From positions 248,001-312,000 of the forward strand of contig NZ_LLER01000002.1 of the NCBI RefSeq assembly GCF_001500315.1: DNA of 64,000 nucleotides. Direction: 5' to 3'. The DNA comes from Staphylococcus auricularis (lineage in GTDB: Bacteria > Bacillota > Bacilli > Staphylococcales > Staphylococcaceae). The notes beneath the pieces were generated by a model. The model did no database searches. It was given only the letters and a program-made list of their open reading frames with translations, and was not told the DNA's origin. Shown in pieces: positions 1 to 10,211 of the stretch (its first letter is position 1; every line of letters begins with the position of its first letter). A program made the position numbers and the translations under genes.

Positions 1-147
1 TTTCTGGTATGATTTAATACATAGTTCAATTTAGGAACGGGTGAATTAGCAAAGGGGGCTGCAATGGTCGTTCACCGAAATATGTCTTTGTATCAAAAAG
101 AAAATGATTTAATATTTTGGAAATTGTTTATAAGAAGGTGAAAGCTA

Positions 148-3100
148 ATGAGAGAGATACATAAATTATTAGTTGCAAATAGAGGGGAAATTGCGATTCG
201 GATTTTCAGAGCAGCCACAGAACTCAATATTAAAACGGTCGCAATTTATTCAAACGAAGACAAGAGCGCGTTACATAGATATAAAGCAGACGAATCATAC
301 TTAGTTAGCGAGGATTTAGGTCCAGCAGAGTCTTACCTTGATATTGAAAGCATCATTGCTGTTGCGAAACGTGCGGGTGCAGATGCGATTCATCCAGGTT
401 ATGGCTTTCTAAGTGAAAATAAAACCTTTGCACGCCGCTGTGAAGAAGAAGGTATCAAATTCGTCGGCCCACGTATTGAACATTTAGAAATGTTTGGCGA
501 TAAACTCAAAGCAAGAACTACGGCCATTGAAGCAGATTTACCGGTCATTCCAGGGACAGATGGACCGATTGCTGATTATCAAGCTGCTAAAGCATTCGCA
601 GATGAAGCTGGCTATCCGTTGATGATTAAAGCAACTAGTGGTGGTGGCGGTAAAGGTATGCGTATCGTCAGATCAGAAGATGAGCTTGAAGAAGCGTTTA
701 ACCGTGCAAAATCAGAAGCAGAAAAATCATTTGGCGATAGTGAAGTTTACATCGAACGATATATCGACAATCCAAAACACATCGAAGTTCAAGTCATGGG
801 GGACGAAAAAGGTAATTTAGTACACTTATTTGAACGTGATTGTTCTGTTCAACGTCGTCACCAAAAAGTCGTAGAGGTTGCACCTTCAGTTGCACTCGAA
901 GATGATTTGAGAACACGTATTTGTGATGCAGCGGTGCACTTAATGAAACATATTAAATATGTCAATGCAGGTACCGTTGAATTCTTAGTATCTGGTGATG
1001 AATTCTTCTTTATCGAAGTCAATCCACGTGTTCAAGTTGAACATACGATTACAGAAATGATTACGGGTATTGATATCGTTAAGACGCAATTACTTGTTGC
1101 TCAAGGTATCGGTTTATTTGACTCTGAAATCAACTTTCCGCAACAACAAGATATTCAAACGTTAGGTTATGCAATCCAATGTCGTATTACGACAGAAGAT
1201 CCATTAAATGACTTTATGCCAGATACAGGTCGTATCAGTGCTTACCGTTCTAGCGGGGGCTTTGGTGTTCGTTTAGATGCAGGTGACGGTTTCCAAGGTG
1301 CAGAAATTTCACCTTATTATGACTCATTACTTGTTAAATTGTCTACACATGCATTAACCTTTAAACAAGCAGAAGAAAAAATGGACCGTTCACTCCAAGA
1401 AATGCGTATTCGTGGCGTGAAAACCAATATTCCATTCTTAATTAACGTGATGCGTCATCCGCAATTCAAATCAGGGGATTATACAACCAAATTCATCGAA
1501 AACACACCAGAGTTATTCGATCTTAAATTGAGTCAAGACCGCGGTACGAAAATGTTAGAGTACATTGGTAACGTAACGATCAATGGCTTCCCAAACGTAG
1601 AACAACGTATGAAACCACATTTTGAACAAACAACGATTCCAAAAGTACCGAACGACAAAGTGCAACAATTTAAAGGTACAAAACAAATATTAGACGAAAA
1701 AGGACCTAAAGCAGTAGCAGAATGGGTCAAAGCACAACAAGATGTATTGGTGACGGATACGACATTTAGAGATGCGCACCAATCCCTACTTGCGACACGT
1801 GTGCGTACAGCAGATATGATGAATATCGCTTCTAAAACTGCTGAAGTGATGAAAGATAGCTTTTCATTAGAAATGTGGGGCGGCGCGACATTCGATGTTG
1901 CTTTCAACTTCTTAAAAGAAAATCCATGGGAACGTTTAGAACGACTTAGACGAGCAGTACCTAACGTGTTATTCCAAATGTTATTACGTGCATCCAATGC
2001 AGTAGGTTACAAAAACTACCCTGATAATGTCGTACAAAAATTCGTTAAAGAAAGTGCTCAAGCTGGTGTCGACGTCTTCAGAATCTTCGACTCACTAAAC
2101 TGGGTCGAACAAATGAAAGTCGCAAATGAAGCGGTTCAAGAAGCTGGCAAAATCTCTGAAGGTGCAATCTGTTACACAGGTGATATTTTAGATCCTAAAC
2201 GTTCTGACGTGTACACATTAGATTACTACGTAAACATGGCGAAAACACTCGAAAGAGAAGGCTTCCACCTCTTAGCGATTAAAGATATGGCTGGTCTATT
2301 AAAACCTAAAGCAGCTTATGAATTAATCGGTGAATTGAAAGCAGCTGTGGATATTCCAATTCATCTTCATACCCATGATACAAGTGGCAACGGACTACTC
2401 ACATATAAAGAAGCAATCAACGCTGGTGTAGATATTATTGATACAGCTGTAGCTTCCATGAGTGGTTTAACAAGTCAACCAAGCGCAAACTCACTTTATT
2501 ATGCATTAGACGGCTTTGACCGTAAAATGAGAGCTGATATCGATGGTCTTGAAACACTCTCACATTATTGGAGTACGGTTCGTCAATATTACAGAGATTT
2601 CGAAAGCGATATCTATTCACCAAACACAGAAATTTATCAACATGAAATGCCAGGGGGCCAATATTCAAACTTAAGACAACAAGCGAAAAGTCTTGGATTA
2701 GGTGAACGTTTTGACGAGGTTAAAACGATGTATCGCCGCGTGAACTTCTTATTCGGTGACTTAGTCAAAGTAACACCGTCATCTAAAGTGGTTGGTGATA
2801 TGGCACTCTACATGGTTCAAAATGATTTAGATGAAAATGATGTCATTGAACAAGGTTACAAACTTGATTTCCCTGAATCTGTGGTATCTTTCTTCAAAGG
2901 TGAGATTGGTCAACCGGTCAATGGTTTCAATAAACGATTACAACAAGTCATCTTGAAAAATCAAACGCCACTTGAAGAACGTCCAGGTGAGTATTTAGAT
3001 GATGTTGACTTTGATCAAGTCCGCAATCAATTAGAAGAAACACAAACCGATGTTTCAGAACAAGATGTGATCAGTTCAGTACTTTATCCAAAAGTGTATG

Positions 3101-3600
3101 AGCAATACTTACAAACGTATCAACAATTTGGTAATGTATCACTTCTCGATACACCAACCTTCTTCTTCGGTATGCGTCCAGATGAAACTGTTGAAATTGA
3201 AATTGATACTGGTAAACGACTCATTATTAAACTTCAAGTCATATCAGAGCCAGATGAAAACGGCATGCGAAAAGTTTATTTTGAAATGAATGGTCAATCA
3301 CGTATTGTGAACATTAAAGATGAAAAAGCGTCTACTAATGCACAAGTGAGACCGAAAGCAGATAAACAAAACAATAATCATATTGGCGCTCAAATGCCAG
3401 GTACAGTCACAGATGTTAAAGTTTCAGTCGGTGACGAAGTGAAAATGAACGATCCACTCCTCATTACCGAAGCAATGAAAATGGAATCTACAGTACAAGC
3501 ACCGTTCGATGCTGTCGTGAAAGCGATACATGTCAGCAGCGAAGACAGTATTGAAACCGGAGATTTACTCGTAGAAATTGAACCTGCAAATGCGGAATAA
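148..3600 (+). CDS. pyc: Pyruvate carboxylase
   Basis: This 1150-residue enzyme makes oxaloacetate from pyruvate, bicarbonate and ATP, refilling the TCA cycle in the cytosol. The N-terminal biotin carboxylase half carries the glycine-rich ATP-grasp loop SGGGGKGM near residue 165. The central carboxyltransferase domain begins near residue 530 with TDTTFRDAHQSLLATR. The C-terminal biotinyl domain has EAMKM with the biotin-accepting lysine at residue 1111. Length is that of a full single-chain bacterial PYC. The ATG follows AGAAGGTGAAAG at a normal distance. In S. aureus pycA follows ftsW and directly precedes ctaA; here another gene intervenes. A strong hairpin closes the gene. Confidence 0.98.
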   Translation: MREIHKLLVANRGEIAIRIFRAATELNIKTVAIYSNEDKSALHRYKADESYLVSEDLGPAESYLDIESIIAVAKRAGADAIHPGYGFLSENKTFARRCEEEGIKFVGPRIEHLEMFGDKLKARTTAIEADLPVIPGTDGPIADYQAAKAFADEAGYPLMIKATSGGGGKGMRIVRSEDELEEAFNRAKSEAEKSFGDSEVYIERYIDNPKHIEVQVMGDEKGNLVHLFERDCSVQRRHQKVVEVAPSVALEDDLRTRICDAAVHLMKHIKYVNAGTVEFLVSGDEFFFIEVNPRVQVEHTITEMITGIDIVKTQLLVAQGIGLFDSEINFPQQQDIQTLGYAIQCRITTEDPLNDFMPDTGRISAYRSSGGFGVRLDAGDGFQGAEISPYYDSLLVKLSTHALTFKQAEEKMDRSLQEMRIRGVKTNIPFLINVMRHPQFKSGDYTTKFIENTPELFDLKLSQDRGTKMLEYIGNVTINGFPNVEQRMKPHFEQTTIPKVPNDKVQQFKGTKQILDEKGPKAVAEWVKAQQDVLVTDTTFRDAHQSLLATRVRTADMMNIASKTAEVMKDSFSLEMWGGATFDVAFNFLKENPWERLERLRRAVPNVLFQMLLRASNAVGYKNYPDNVVQKFVKESAQAGVDVFRIFDSLNWVEQMKVANEAVQEAGKISEGAICYTGDILDPKRSDVYTLDYYVNMAKTLEREGFHLLAIKDMAGLLKPKAAYELIGELKAAVDIPIHLHTHDTSGNGLLTYKEAINAGVDIIDTAVASMSGLTSQPSANSLYYALDGFDRKMRADIDGLETLSHYWSTVRQYYRDFESDIYSPNTEIYQHEMPGGQYSNLRQQAKSLGLGERFDEVKTMYRRVNFLFGDLVKVTPSSKVVGDMALYMVQNDLDENDVIEQGYKLDFPESVVSFFKGEIGQPVNGFNKRLQQVILKNQTPLEERPGEYLDDVDFDQVRNQLEETQTDVSEQDVISSVLYPKVYEQYLQTYQQFGNVSLLDTPTFFFGMRPDETVEIEIDTGKRLIIKLQVISEPDENGMRKVYFEMNGQSRIVNIKDEKASTNAQVRPKADKQNNNHIGAQMPGTVTDVKVSVGDEVKMNDPLLITEAMKMESTVQAPFDAVVKAIHVSSEDSIETGDLLVEIEPANAE

Positions 3601-3660
3601 CGTGCAGTTATAAGCGTTCAATAAAATTTACTTTAAGTAGCTAAAAATTCATATTAAAAG

Positions 3661-3701
3661 AAGTGAGACAACCTTTTTCGGGGCGATTGTCTCACTTTTT
3701 T
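3661..3701 (+). terminator. Rho-independent terminator of pyc
   Basis: A perfect 11-bp stem (AAGTGAGACAA pairing with TTGTCTCACTT) encloses a 15-base loop and is followed by a T run. Confidence 0.9.
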
Positions 3702-3821
3702 ATTGTGTTTCCTCATGTTAAATAAATCCATTTAACTAAATCCTCACCCGAGTTTTACACTCAATTAATGTTCAATTGTTACCGTTAAAGTGCGACATAT
3801 TAATTGACTGGAGGGTTTTCT

Positions 3822-5654
3822 TTGAAAAATAAGCAACGTATCTTTACTGGTTTAGCTAGTTTGACGTTATTACTCACTTTAACTCAAGGGACAAATACTG
3901 CTCAGGCAAGTGGCGGCGGAGTTGCACCAGAACAAGTTGAACAAACACAACCTCAAGCGACAGAACAAGCTCAAAAAAATGGTATCCAACTGACTGATCA
4001 AAAACCCGACGTTGCGCCTGTACAAACTGAAAATGCACCTAACCGTGTCACAACGAACTTTAAAGGTGATCCTAAAACAGAAATGGCATTCAATTGGTTC
4101 ACAACAGACAAATTTGATGACGCAAAAGTATGGGTGTCAGGAACAGGAGATTTTAGTGACGCACAAGTTTTTGATGCTAAAACTAAAAAAGTAGACTCTA
4201 AGTACTTAGAACGCGATGAAAATGGCAATATTATCTTTGAAGATGTGAAAAAAGATGACGATGGTGAAATCATCAAAGACAAAAAAGGCAACGAAACAAT
4301 CAATGGTTATTACACAGATGCTCAAGCATCCGGTCCTGAATGGACAGCAGGGGACGTTCACGGTAAAGCCAATTTAACTAAACAAACAGAATATACATAT
4401 AAAGCACAAGCAACAGGTTTAAAACCAAATACAAACTATCATTATTATGTGGGTAGTGAAAGTGGACCTAAAAGTGTAGTAGGACAATTCAAAACAGCAG
4501 GTAATAAAGACGATGGATTCAAATTCATTCAATATGCCGATACACAAAACGCATACTGGAATGAAAACGTACGTGATGAAGCATTATTTGGGGCAGATAC
4601 GTTAAATCAAGCAATCAACACTGCTGGCAATGCAGACTTTGTCGTACATTCTGGTGATGTGGTAGAAAATGCGGAAGTTGAAGACGAATGGAAAGACTTA
4701 TATGATCGTTCTCAACCTTCATTTATGAATATGGCTATGGCACCTGTATCAGGTAACCATGATGAATACGCATTAGATGAAGACGATGATAAATTATTAG
4801 GTAGTTTCAATGATCACTTCAATGTTCCGAAAGCAAACAATGCAGTGAACGGTGGTTCTTACTATTCATTCGATTACAATGGCGCACACATGGTTGTAGC
4901 CAATACGAACGACAATAAAAAAGATAAAAAAGACAATCCTAAAGAAAAAGCAATCGGTAAAGAACAAATGGAATGGATTAAAAAAGATATCAAACAAGCA
5001 CGTGAAAATGGTGCAAACTGGGTTATCTTCAATCTCCACAAACCAATGTACGCTCATTCATTCTACTTCATGGGTGATGAAGACGTACAAAAAGTGCACA
5101 AAGAACTTGCTAAACAACTCGATGATTTAGATGTAGACTTAGTACTTCAAGGTCATGACCACGTGCTTTCACGCTCAAAAGTATTACAATACAGCAATAC
5201 GAAAAACAGTTTCGCTGATGCCAAAGTTGAAGATGCGAAACAAGAAACTGGCGAAGATGGCGTGACATATTACGACAATCCAAAAGGTTCTGTTTACGTC
5301 CTTCCTAATATGGGTGGTACAAAAGCGAACGCGGATCTTGGAGATAGTACATTAAAAGAACTTAAACACTTCAGACCAGAATTCAAAGATCTTACTCAAA
5401 AACAACTAGATTACTTCCATAATTTATTCGCAGTAGGAGACCAACCACAAAAAACAGATGCCTTCGATATTCAACATATGAAAAATCGTGACCATGTGAA
5501 TAACCGTGACTCATCTGATCAAAACTACGCTGTATATGAAGTTGAAGATGATCAATTGAAAGTTAAAATCTATCAATTACACGGTGACATTGCACAAGGT
5601 GAACCACGTAGCCAAGAACTTATCGACGAATTCGGTATTAAAAAAGACAAATAA
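3822..5654 (+). CDS. Secreted calcineurin-like metallophosphoesterase with N-terminal FN3-like domain
   Basis: I choose the TTG at 3822 because GGAGGG lies six bases upstream; an earlier in-frame TTG at 3804 would cover that site. The 610-residue protein opens with a signal peptide (KNK basic start, LTLLLTLTQ core, likely cut after AQA at residue 29). A linker and a beta-rich FN3/phosphatase-N-like domain follow, including LKPNTNYHYYVGS. The catalytic domain shows the metallophosphoesterase blocks in order: YADTQN, GDVVEN, GNHDE, NLHKP and GHDH. The iron-ligand tyrosine of true purple acid phosphatases (GDxxY) is missing, so it is better called a general secreted phosphohydrolase. There is no LPXTG anchor or lipobox. 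The substrate is unknown. It lies between pyc and ctaA, which I recall as adjacent in S. aureus. Confidence 0.88.
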   Translation: MKNKQRIFTGLASLTLLLTLTQGTNTAQASGGGVAPEQVEQTQPQATEQAQKNGIQLTDQKPDVAPVQTENAPNRVTTNFKGDPKTEMAFNWFTTDKFDDAKVWVSGTGDFSDAQVFDAKTKKVDSKYLERDENGNIIFEDVKKDDDGEIIKDKKGNETINGYYTDAQASGPEWTAGDVHGKANLTKQTEYTYKAQATGLKPNTNYHYYVGSESGPKSVVGQFKTAGNKDDGFKFIQYADTQNAYWNENVRDEALFGADTLNQAINTAGNADFVVHSGDVVENAEVEDEWKDLYDRSQPSFMNMAMAPVSGNHDEYALDEDDDKLLGSFNDHFNVPKANNAVNGGSYYSFDYNGAHMVVANTNDNKKDKKDNPKEKAIGKEQMEWIKKDIKQARENGANWVIFNLHKPMYAHSFYFMGDEDVQKVHKELAKQLDDLDVDLVLQGHDHVLSRSKVLQYSNTKNSFADAKVEDAKQETGEDGVTYYDNPKGSVYVLPNMGGTKANADLGDSTLKELKHFRPEFKDLTQKQLDYFHNLFAVGDQPQKTDAFDIQHMKNRDHVNNRDSSDQNYAVYEVEDDQLKVKIYQLHGDIAQGEPRSQELIDEFGIKKDK

Positions 5655-5730
5655 TAGAGTGGAACCTAGAGGTTACTACGTCACATTGTGGTAAAATTTC
5701 AACGCGACACATAGTAAATTGAACGCAAAT

Positions 5731-5778
5731 AAGCTCGTTACAAAGATGTATCATATATCGTTGTAACGGGCTTTTTTA
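5731..5778 (+). terminator. Terminator of the phosphoesterase gene
   Basis: The arms AGCTCGTTACAA and TTGTAACGGGCT form a 12-bp stem with one G:U pair, followed by TTTTTTA. Confidence 0.85.
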
Positions 5779-5868
5779 TGGGTCTCTAACCGCTTAACTG
5801 AATCGCCATCTTACTTTTTAAAAACATAGAGAGAAACAACGGAATGATTTTCAAAAGTAATCATGACA

Positions 5869-5905
5869 CAAAAAACGTGGTACAAAAATCAATTTGTACC
5901 ACGTT
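5869..5905 (-). terminator. Terminator of ctaA
   Basis: A perfect 13-bp stem (AACGTGGTACAAA with TTTGTACCACGTT) around a short loop. Read on the minus strand it is followed by a T run, just beyond the ctaA stop codon. Confidence 0.85.
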
Positions 5906-5920
5906 CAACATCTATTCTGT

Positions 5921-6829
5921 TTATCCACCACTTCGGATCGTTCGAATCATTAACACCACGAAGTAGGCGATGAGACCAAAGAGAATCGTAATGATTAATG
6001 CGTGTAGCAATGCGACCATGAGATTTACATTAGTGATAACGGATAATGCACCTGTAATCACTTGTGCAATGATAAGTATAAAGGCTGCTGTATAACCATA
6101 TCTCACGGTACGATTATGTTGATAATGTTTCACCGCATGAATAAATGTAAGCATGATCCATATGAAAGTTAATAAGGCCATGCCTCTGTGGGTGAAGTTA
6201 ACCCAATCGACTACAGAATGTGGGATTGGATCTTGGAATGGAATTGGCCATTCACCATAAGCTAAACTTGCTTTTTTATGTCTGACGAGTGCTCCGGTAT
6301 AAATTGTTAAATAAACGATGATCATCATGATCCATGTATAACGACGTAACGGTTTACGAATCATAAGTTCATCTGCTTCATATTTATGGTCAACTTCAAA
6401 TATGATAAGTGTAAGTACGAATACAGTAGAAAAGCTAACCAATGAAATACCGAAGTGTAATGCGAGCACGTAGGCATTTTGTTGCCATATAACTGCTGCA
6501 GCACCAATTAATGCTTGGAGTAAGAGGAAACCAACGCTAATAATTGAGAGTGGTTTAACTTCTTTAATATACCCAATATTTTTCCAGGCTGTGATCACTA
6601 ACCATAGGACAACGATAAGTGAAAGACCAGATACTGCTCGGTGACTGAGTTCGATGATGGTTTGAATCGGTAAATTTTCTGGTAAGAAAGCACCGTGACA
6701 AAGAGGCCAGTCAGAACCACAACCATCTTCAGATCCAGTCTTTGTAACGAGCGCGCCACCCAGTTGTACCCATGCCATAATTATTGTAGCTAATACTGAT
6801 AACCATTTAAGGTTGCGCTTCTTAAACAA
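5921..6829 (-). CDS. ctaA: Haem A synthase
   Basis: CtaA oxidises the methyl group of haem O to give haem A for aa3-type terminal oxidases. The protein is a membrane bundle of about eight helices. It shows the paired-cysteine loop of Gram-positive CtaA ([11 protein letters not shown]) and haem-ligand histidines in [26 protein letters not shown] and LLHALII. The open frame extends further upstream, but I prefer the TTG at 6829: it follows AGGGGGG by six bases and gives 302 residues, matching the usual length of about 303. It is divergent from ctaB, the standard arrangement, with the shared upstream region holding both promoters. Confidence 0.95.
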   Translation of the reverse strand: MFKKRNLKWLSVLATIIMAWVQLGGALVTKTGSEDGCGSDWPLCHGAFLPENLPIQTIIELSHRAVSGLSLIVVLWLVITAWKNIGYIKEVKPLSIISVGFLLLQALIGAAAVIWQQNAYVLALHFGISLVSFSTVFVLTLIIFEVDHKYEADELMIRKPLRRYTWIMMIIVYLTIYTGALVRHKKASLAYGEWPIPFQDPIPHSVVDWVNFTHRGMALLTFIWIMLTFIHAVKHYQHNRTVRYGYTAAFILIIAQVITGALSVITNVNLMVALLHALIITILFGLIAYFVVLMIRTIRSGG

Positions 6830-6984
6830 TAATACCCCCCCTGTCAATGCAAGACAAACCCTGTACATGTCGACCGGAACAAGCATGGGTTTATCCGTTT
6901 ATATCAATTGACTATTATAACTTTTATCCGTTACATCTTCATATTAAATGCTTCTCCTTATTATAACAATAATGTGTCTGCAAT

Positions 6985-7013
6985 TTGTGTCACAATATTG
7001 ACGATTTTATAAT
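6985..7013 (+). promoter_or_regulatory. Probable sigma-A promoter of ctaB
   Basis: TTGTGT and TATAAT are separated by 17 bases in the ctaA-ctaB divergent region. The transcript would start about 90 bases before ctaB. Nearby GTGTCACAAT-type half palindromes (6987-6995 and 7022-7030) could bind a redox regulator, but I cannot name one. Confidence 0.55.
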
Positions 7014-7108
7014 GTCGCTAAAGTGTCACAAATAAATTGTGTTATATGTAGTCTTTTGAGGAAATTTGTTTTATCATTGTACTATATGAATAAATTAGGA
7101 GGGAAATT

Positions 7109-8020
7109 ATGAGCCAAGAACAAACTTTGTCACATGCTTCAAGTCGAGTTACGTTTAAAGAGATCCAACAAATTATTAAAATGGGGCTCGTCCAAGGTAA
7201 CTTAATCCCGGCTTTTGCTGGAGCGTGGCTTGCAGTCGTGTTAACAAATCATTCCTTCCTCTCGTCAATACCACAAATATTAATCATGTTGGTAGGCGCA
7301 ACGTTAATCATGGGGGGCGCTTGCGCATTAAATAATTACTATGACCAAGATATTGACAGTATCATGCCAAGTAAACAAAAAAGACCAACAGTCAATGATA
7401 GAATCTCAGATCGTAATTTATTGATTCTTAGTTTTGGAATGATGCTCATAGGGGAAGCATTACTATTCGTATTAAACGTGCCATCAGGCGTCATTGGTTT
7501 AATCGGTATCGTTGGATATGTCTCATTCTACTCAATCTGGTCTAAAAGACATACCGTGTGGAATACAGTTGTCGGTAGTTTTCCTGGTGCTGTACCACCA
7601 CTCATTGGTTGGGCTGCGATTGAAGGTAGTTTAAGCCTGACAGCGATTGTATTATTCTTAGTTGTCTTCTGCTGGCAACCGATTCATTTCTACGCACTCG
7701 CGATTAAACGTAAAGATGAATATTCATTAGCTAATATTCCAATGTTACCATCCGTGAAAGGATTTAACCGCACAAGAGTAAGCATGTTCATTTGGTTAGT
7801 ATGTTTACTACCATTACCATTCTTTCTCAATGAATTAGGTACAACATTTGTAGTACTTGCAACACTATTAAACTTAGGTTGGATCTACGTAGGATTAACA
7901 AGCTTTAAAAAACAAACAAATAAAACAAAATGGGCAACAGCTATGTTTATTTATTCATTGAATTATTTAGTCGTATTCTTTGCTTTAGTAGTGATCGTTT
8001 CGCTCATTAAAATGTTTTAA
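7109..8020 (+). CDS. ctaB: Protohaem IX farnesyltransferase (haem O synthase)
   Basis: This UbiA-superfamily prenyltransferase adds a farnesyl group to haem B, giving haem O, the substrate of CtaA. The 303-residue membrane protein has the first aspartate motif [12 protein letters not shown] near residue 77, a KRPT segment just after it, and the cytochrome-oxidase-assembly signature [21 protein letters not shown]. Several hydrophobic segments span the whole chain. The ATG at 7109 follows AGGAGGGAAATT. It is followed after a short gap by ctaM, and with the divergent ctaA forms the haem-cofactor supply for the respiratory oxidases. Confidence 0.96.
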   Translation: MSQEQTLSHASSRVTFKEIQQIIKMGLVQGNLIPAFAGAWLAVVLTNHSFLSSIPQILIMLVGATLIMGGACALNNYYDQDIDSIMPSKQKRPTVNDRISDRNLLILSFGMMLIGEALLFVLNVPSGVIGLIGIVGYVSFYSIWSKRHTVWNTVVGSFPGAVPPLIGWAAIEGSLSLTAIVLFLVVFCWQPIHFYALAIKRKDEYSLANIPMLPSVKGFNRTRVSMFIWLVCLLPLPFFLNELGTTFVVLATLLNLGWIYVGLTSFKKQTNKTKWATAMFIYSLNYLVVFFALVVIVSLIKMF

Positions 8021-8044
8021 ATTATTTAAGTGAGGATTTTACAA

Positions 8045-8506
8045 ATGAATATACCTTTTTTACCCACATTGAGTACAAGTTTTATCGTTATTAGTGCGAT
8101 ACTTGTAGCAATTGGTTGGCGTCAGATATGGAAACGTAATATCAAGAGCCATGAAAAAGTCATGTTATGGGCAGCAGTGTTTGCACTGTTATTCTTTATC
8201 ATTTACGCTAGTCGGACAATCTTTATTGGGAACACAGCGTTTGGTGGTCCCGATTCAGTCAAACCTTACTATACGACTTTCTTAATCTTTCATATTAATT
8301 TAGCGACTATAGGCGGTATTGGCGGTCTGGTTCAAATCATCACAGCGTTTAAAGATAAATTTAATATTCATAGAAAAACAGGACCGATTGTCTCAGTCAT
8401 ATGGTTCTTCACCGCAATTACAGGTGTGGCAGTCTATGTGCTACTTTATATTTTATATCCTGGCGGTGAAACGACATCATTAATCAAAGCGACACTCGGA
8501 TTATAG
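8045..8506 (+). CDS. ctaM: DUF420 membrane protein, haem-oxidase maturation factor
   Basis: This 153-residue membrane protein has four predicted helices and belongs to the DUF420 family. From memory, the S. aureus orthologue CtaM is needed for a functional aa3/QoxABCD-type oxidase. The segments IIYASRTIFIGNTAFGGP and FLIFHINLATIGG, with conserved histidines, match that family. The ATG at 8045 is chosen over the longer frame because GTGAGGA lies just upstream and the protein then begins MNIPFLPTLST, as in relatives. It is probably co-transcribed with ctaB, and a strong terminator follows. Confidence 0.9.
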   Translation: MNIPFLPTLSTSFIVISAILVAIGWRQIWKRNIKSHEKVMLWAAVFALLFFIIYASRTIFIGNTAFGGPDSVKPYYTTFLIFHINLATIGGIGGLVQIITAFKDKFNIHRKTGPIVSVIWFFTAITGVAVYVLLYILYPGGETTSLIKATLGL

Positions 8507-8578
8507 CTTTGGAATGAAATCGCATGTTTGAGCGTCATAAATCTCATTCATCCTTAAAATAAATATTTCAATAACAGA

Positions 8579-8630
8579 GTACACCTAAAGAGTTAGATGG
8601 TGAAGCTAACTTTTTGAGGTGTACTTTTTT
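8579..8630 (+). terminator. Terminator of ctaB-ctaM
   Basis: A long imperfect hairpin (GTACACCT...GTTAG with CTAAC...GAGGTGTAC) is followed by TTTTTTA. Confidence 0.85.
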
Positions 8631-9143
8631 ATCGTTATCGGTTACAGCTCACTATGATTGTTACTTTTAAGAGCTAAGTTCGTCTTTTTGGTCTATGCGC
8701 ATACTTGTCACATTTCACCGTAGCTATAACTACAAAACCTGAGTGGCTATTGTGAAGCTCCCTGTTCGATAAACAATATGTAACGAATCACTGTGTGCCT
8801 CATCCATTGGGAAGGTGGTCTATTGATTAATAATAGTGACAACGGGTAAAGATTCGATAAGCACAGTAAAATCGTTCACAACAGGAAGTTTTATTTAAAA
8901 TAGTGAAAATCACGCAAACTGCTCAAAAATGAAAGCACAGTGATGAGTTAAATGGATATGAATTATTAAAAAACAGATAGCCATTTCGAATTTTTGAAAC
9001 ACAGATTTCGGAAAAATATGGGGGTAAGATGGCGAATATTTGAGGAACAAGGTGGTTCAACGCTGTTTTAGCTAGATAGCTTGCGTGCTTGAACCCGATA
9101 CCTGTAGAATGATTAATACGAGTAATAGCACATAGGTGGGTGA
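8631..9143 (+). other. Gene-free stretch of about 510 bases before ylbC
   Basis: I see no open frame with a ribosome site and no known riboswitch or tRNA. The only clear structure is the hairpin at 9054-9095. Part of the stretch may be the promoter and leader of ylbC, or a decayed gene. Confidence 0.6.
9054..9095. repeat. Nested inverted repeat before ylbC
   Basis: The outer arms GGTTCAA and TTGAACC are extended by CGC/GCG. The loop contains a second perfect inverted repeat, AGCTA-GA-TAGCT. There is no T run, so it is not an ordinary terminator; it lies 49 bases before the ylbC start. Confidence 0.6.
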
Positions 9144-10196
9144 ATGATGAAAAAGCTGATAATTAAAGTTATTGGTGTCTTATTATTGATATTGTTTATT
9201 GTATATTTATTTAACTCACCACGTTTAAAATTCGATGTGTTAGAAAACCCAAATAAAGATACAAAGAAAACGACCAATGAATCTCAGTTTGAAGGACATC
9301 AATCTGATAGTGATAACCAGTTACCTCAGCGGGGTATAGCGACTTGGATTGGCGATGATATCGGCCAATTAACGGAACGGTTTGGACAAGCCAAACGATC
9401 TTACCCATATAAAGATGGCTATAAGAACTATATTTTCAAAAGAGAAGACCAGTATTATATTGTGACTACTAAAAGTAAAAAAATAAAATCTGTGTATGCG
9501 ACAGGGGAAAAAGCCTCTGTAAGTCCGTTCAAGATTTCAGAAAGCGCGGCGCATATTTTTGAAAATTTAAGTATTAACCCAGAGCCAACCATCCGTGTGG
9601 ACGATGACAAATATGATATCGAACTATCAGATATAGATATGAAAACACAAATGCTTGTTAAATTTGGTGATATTTACGCACAAATTTACATAGATCAACA
9701 GACCAATCAAATTGTAGCGATACGGTACTTAGATAGTGAGGCGTTGGTAGAATTTAAACCTTATCAAATGGTGAATGCTTCCAATGATAAAGAAGTTAAA
9801 AGTGATTTTGATGACTTACCGTACGAACAAAATCCTAACCAGTTAATGACGCTGTATGAAGTGACGAATCAAATGCGTCATTTACGTGGTGTGCCACCGC
9901 TAAAAGTAAATAATGACGTCGCTAATATAGCAGGTTATAATTTATATGAAGCTACAGGTACAGATAGCGTTGAATTTACTGAAGGGGCCTTGACGCAACA
10001 ATTAGAACAAAACCAAGTACCGTTTCAATCGGCGAGTCAAAACGTAGGATATGATTTCAATGAAGTTCCTACGCTTATCATAAATTGGTTGAATTCTGAT
10101 ATACACAGATCACGGATGCTCAATACGAAATATGATGAAATGGGTGGCGTTGTGAACGATGGTTATTATACCGTCATTTTCCTAGAAGAAGAGTAA
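9144..10196 (+). CDS. ylbC: YlbC-like CAP-domain protein, membrane-anchored
   Basis: The 350-residue protein has one N-terminal hydrophobic segment (residues about 3-23) acting as membrane anchor or uncleaved signal. Next is a CAP-associated region with GIATWIGDDIGQLTERFG, then a C-terminal SCP/CAP domain from about residue 235 (NQLMTLYEVTNQMRHLRGVPPL, ending SDIHRSRMLNTKYDEMGGV). Position before ylbF-ylbG-rsmD-coaD and a length like B. subtilis YlbC (346) support the assignment. The biochemical role is unknown. Two adjacent ATGs (9144 and 9147) follow TAGGTGGGTGA; either could start it. Confidence 0.85.
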   Translation: MMKKLIIKVIGVLLLILFIVYLFNSPRLKFDVLENPNKDTKKTTNESQFEGHQSDSDNQLPQRGIATWIGDDIGQLTERFGQAKRSYPYKDGYKNYIFKREDQYYIVTTKSKKIKSVYATGEKASVSPFKISESAAHIFENLSINPEPTIRVDDDKYDIELSDIDMKTQMLVKFGDIYAQIYIDQQTNQIVAIRYLDSEALVEFKPYQMVNASNDKEVKSDFDDLPYEQNPNQLMTLYEVTNQMRHLRGVPPLKVNNDVANIAGYNLYEATGTDSVEFTEGALTQQLEQNQVPFQSASQNVGYDFNEVPTLIINWLNSDIHRSRMLNTKYDEMGGVVNDGYYTVIFLEEE

Positions 10197-10211
10197 AGGA
10201 GGAGCTCATAA

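Noticed and set aside
6830..6886. Upstream extension of ctaA
   Set aside because: It covers the ribosome site and would make the protein longer than relatives.
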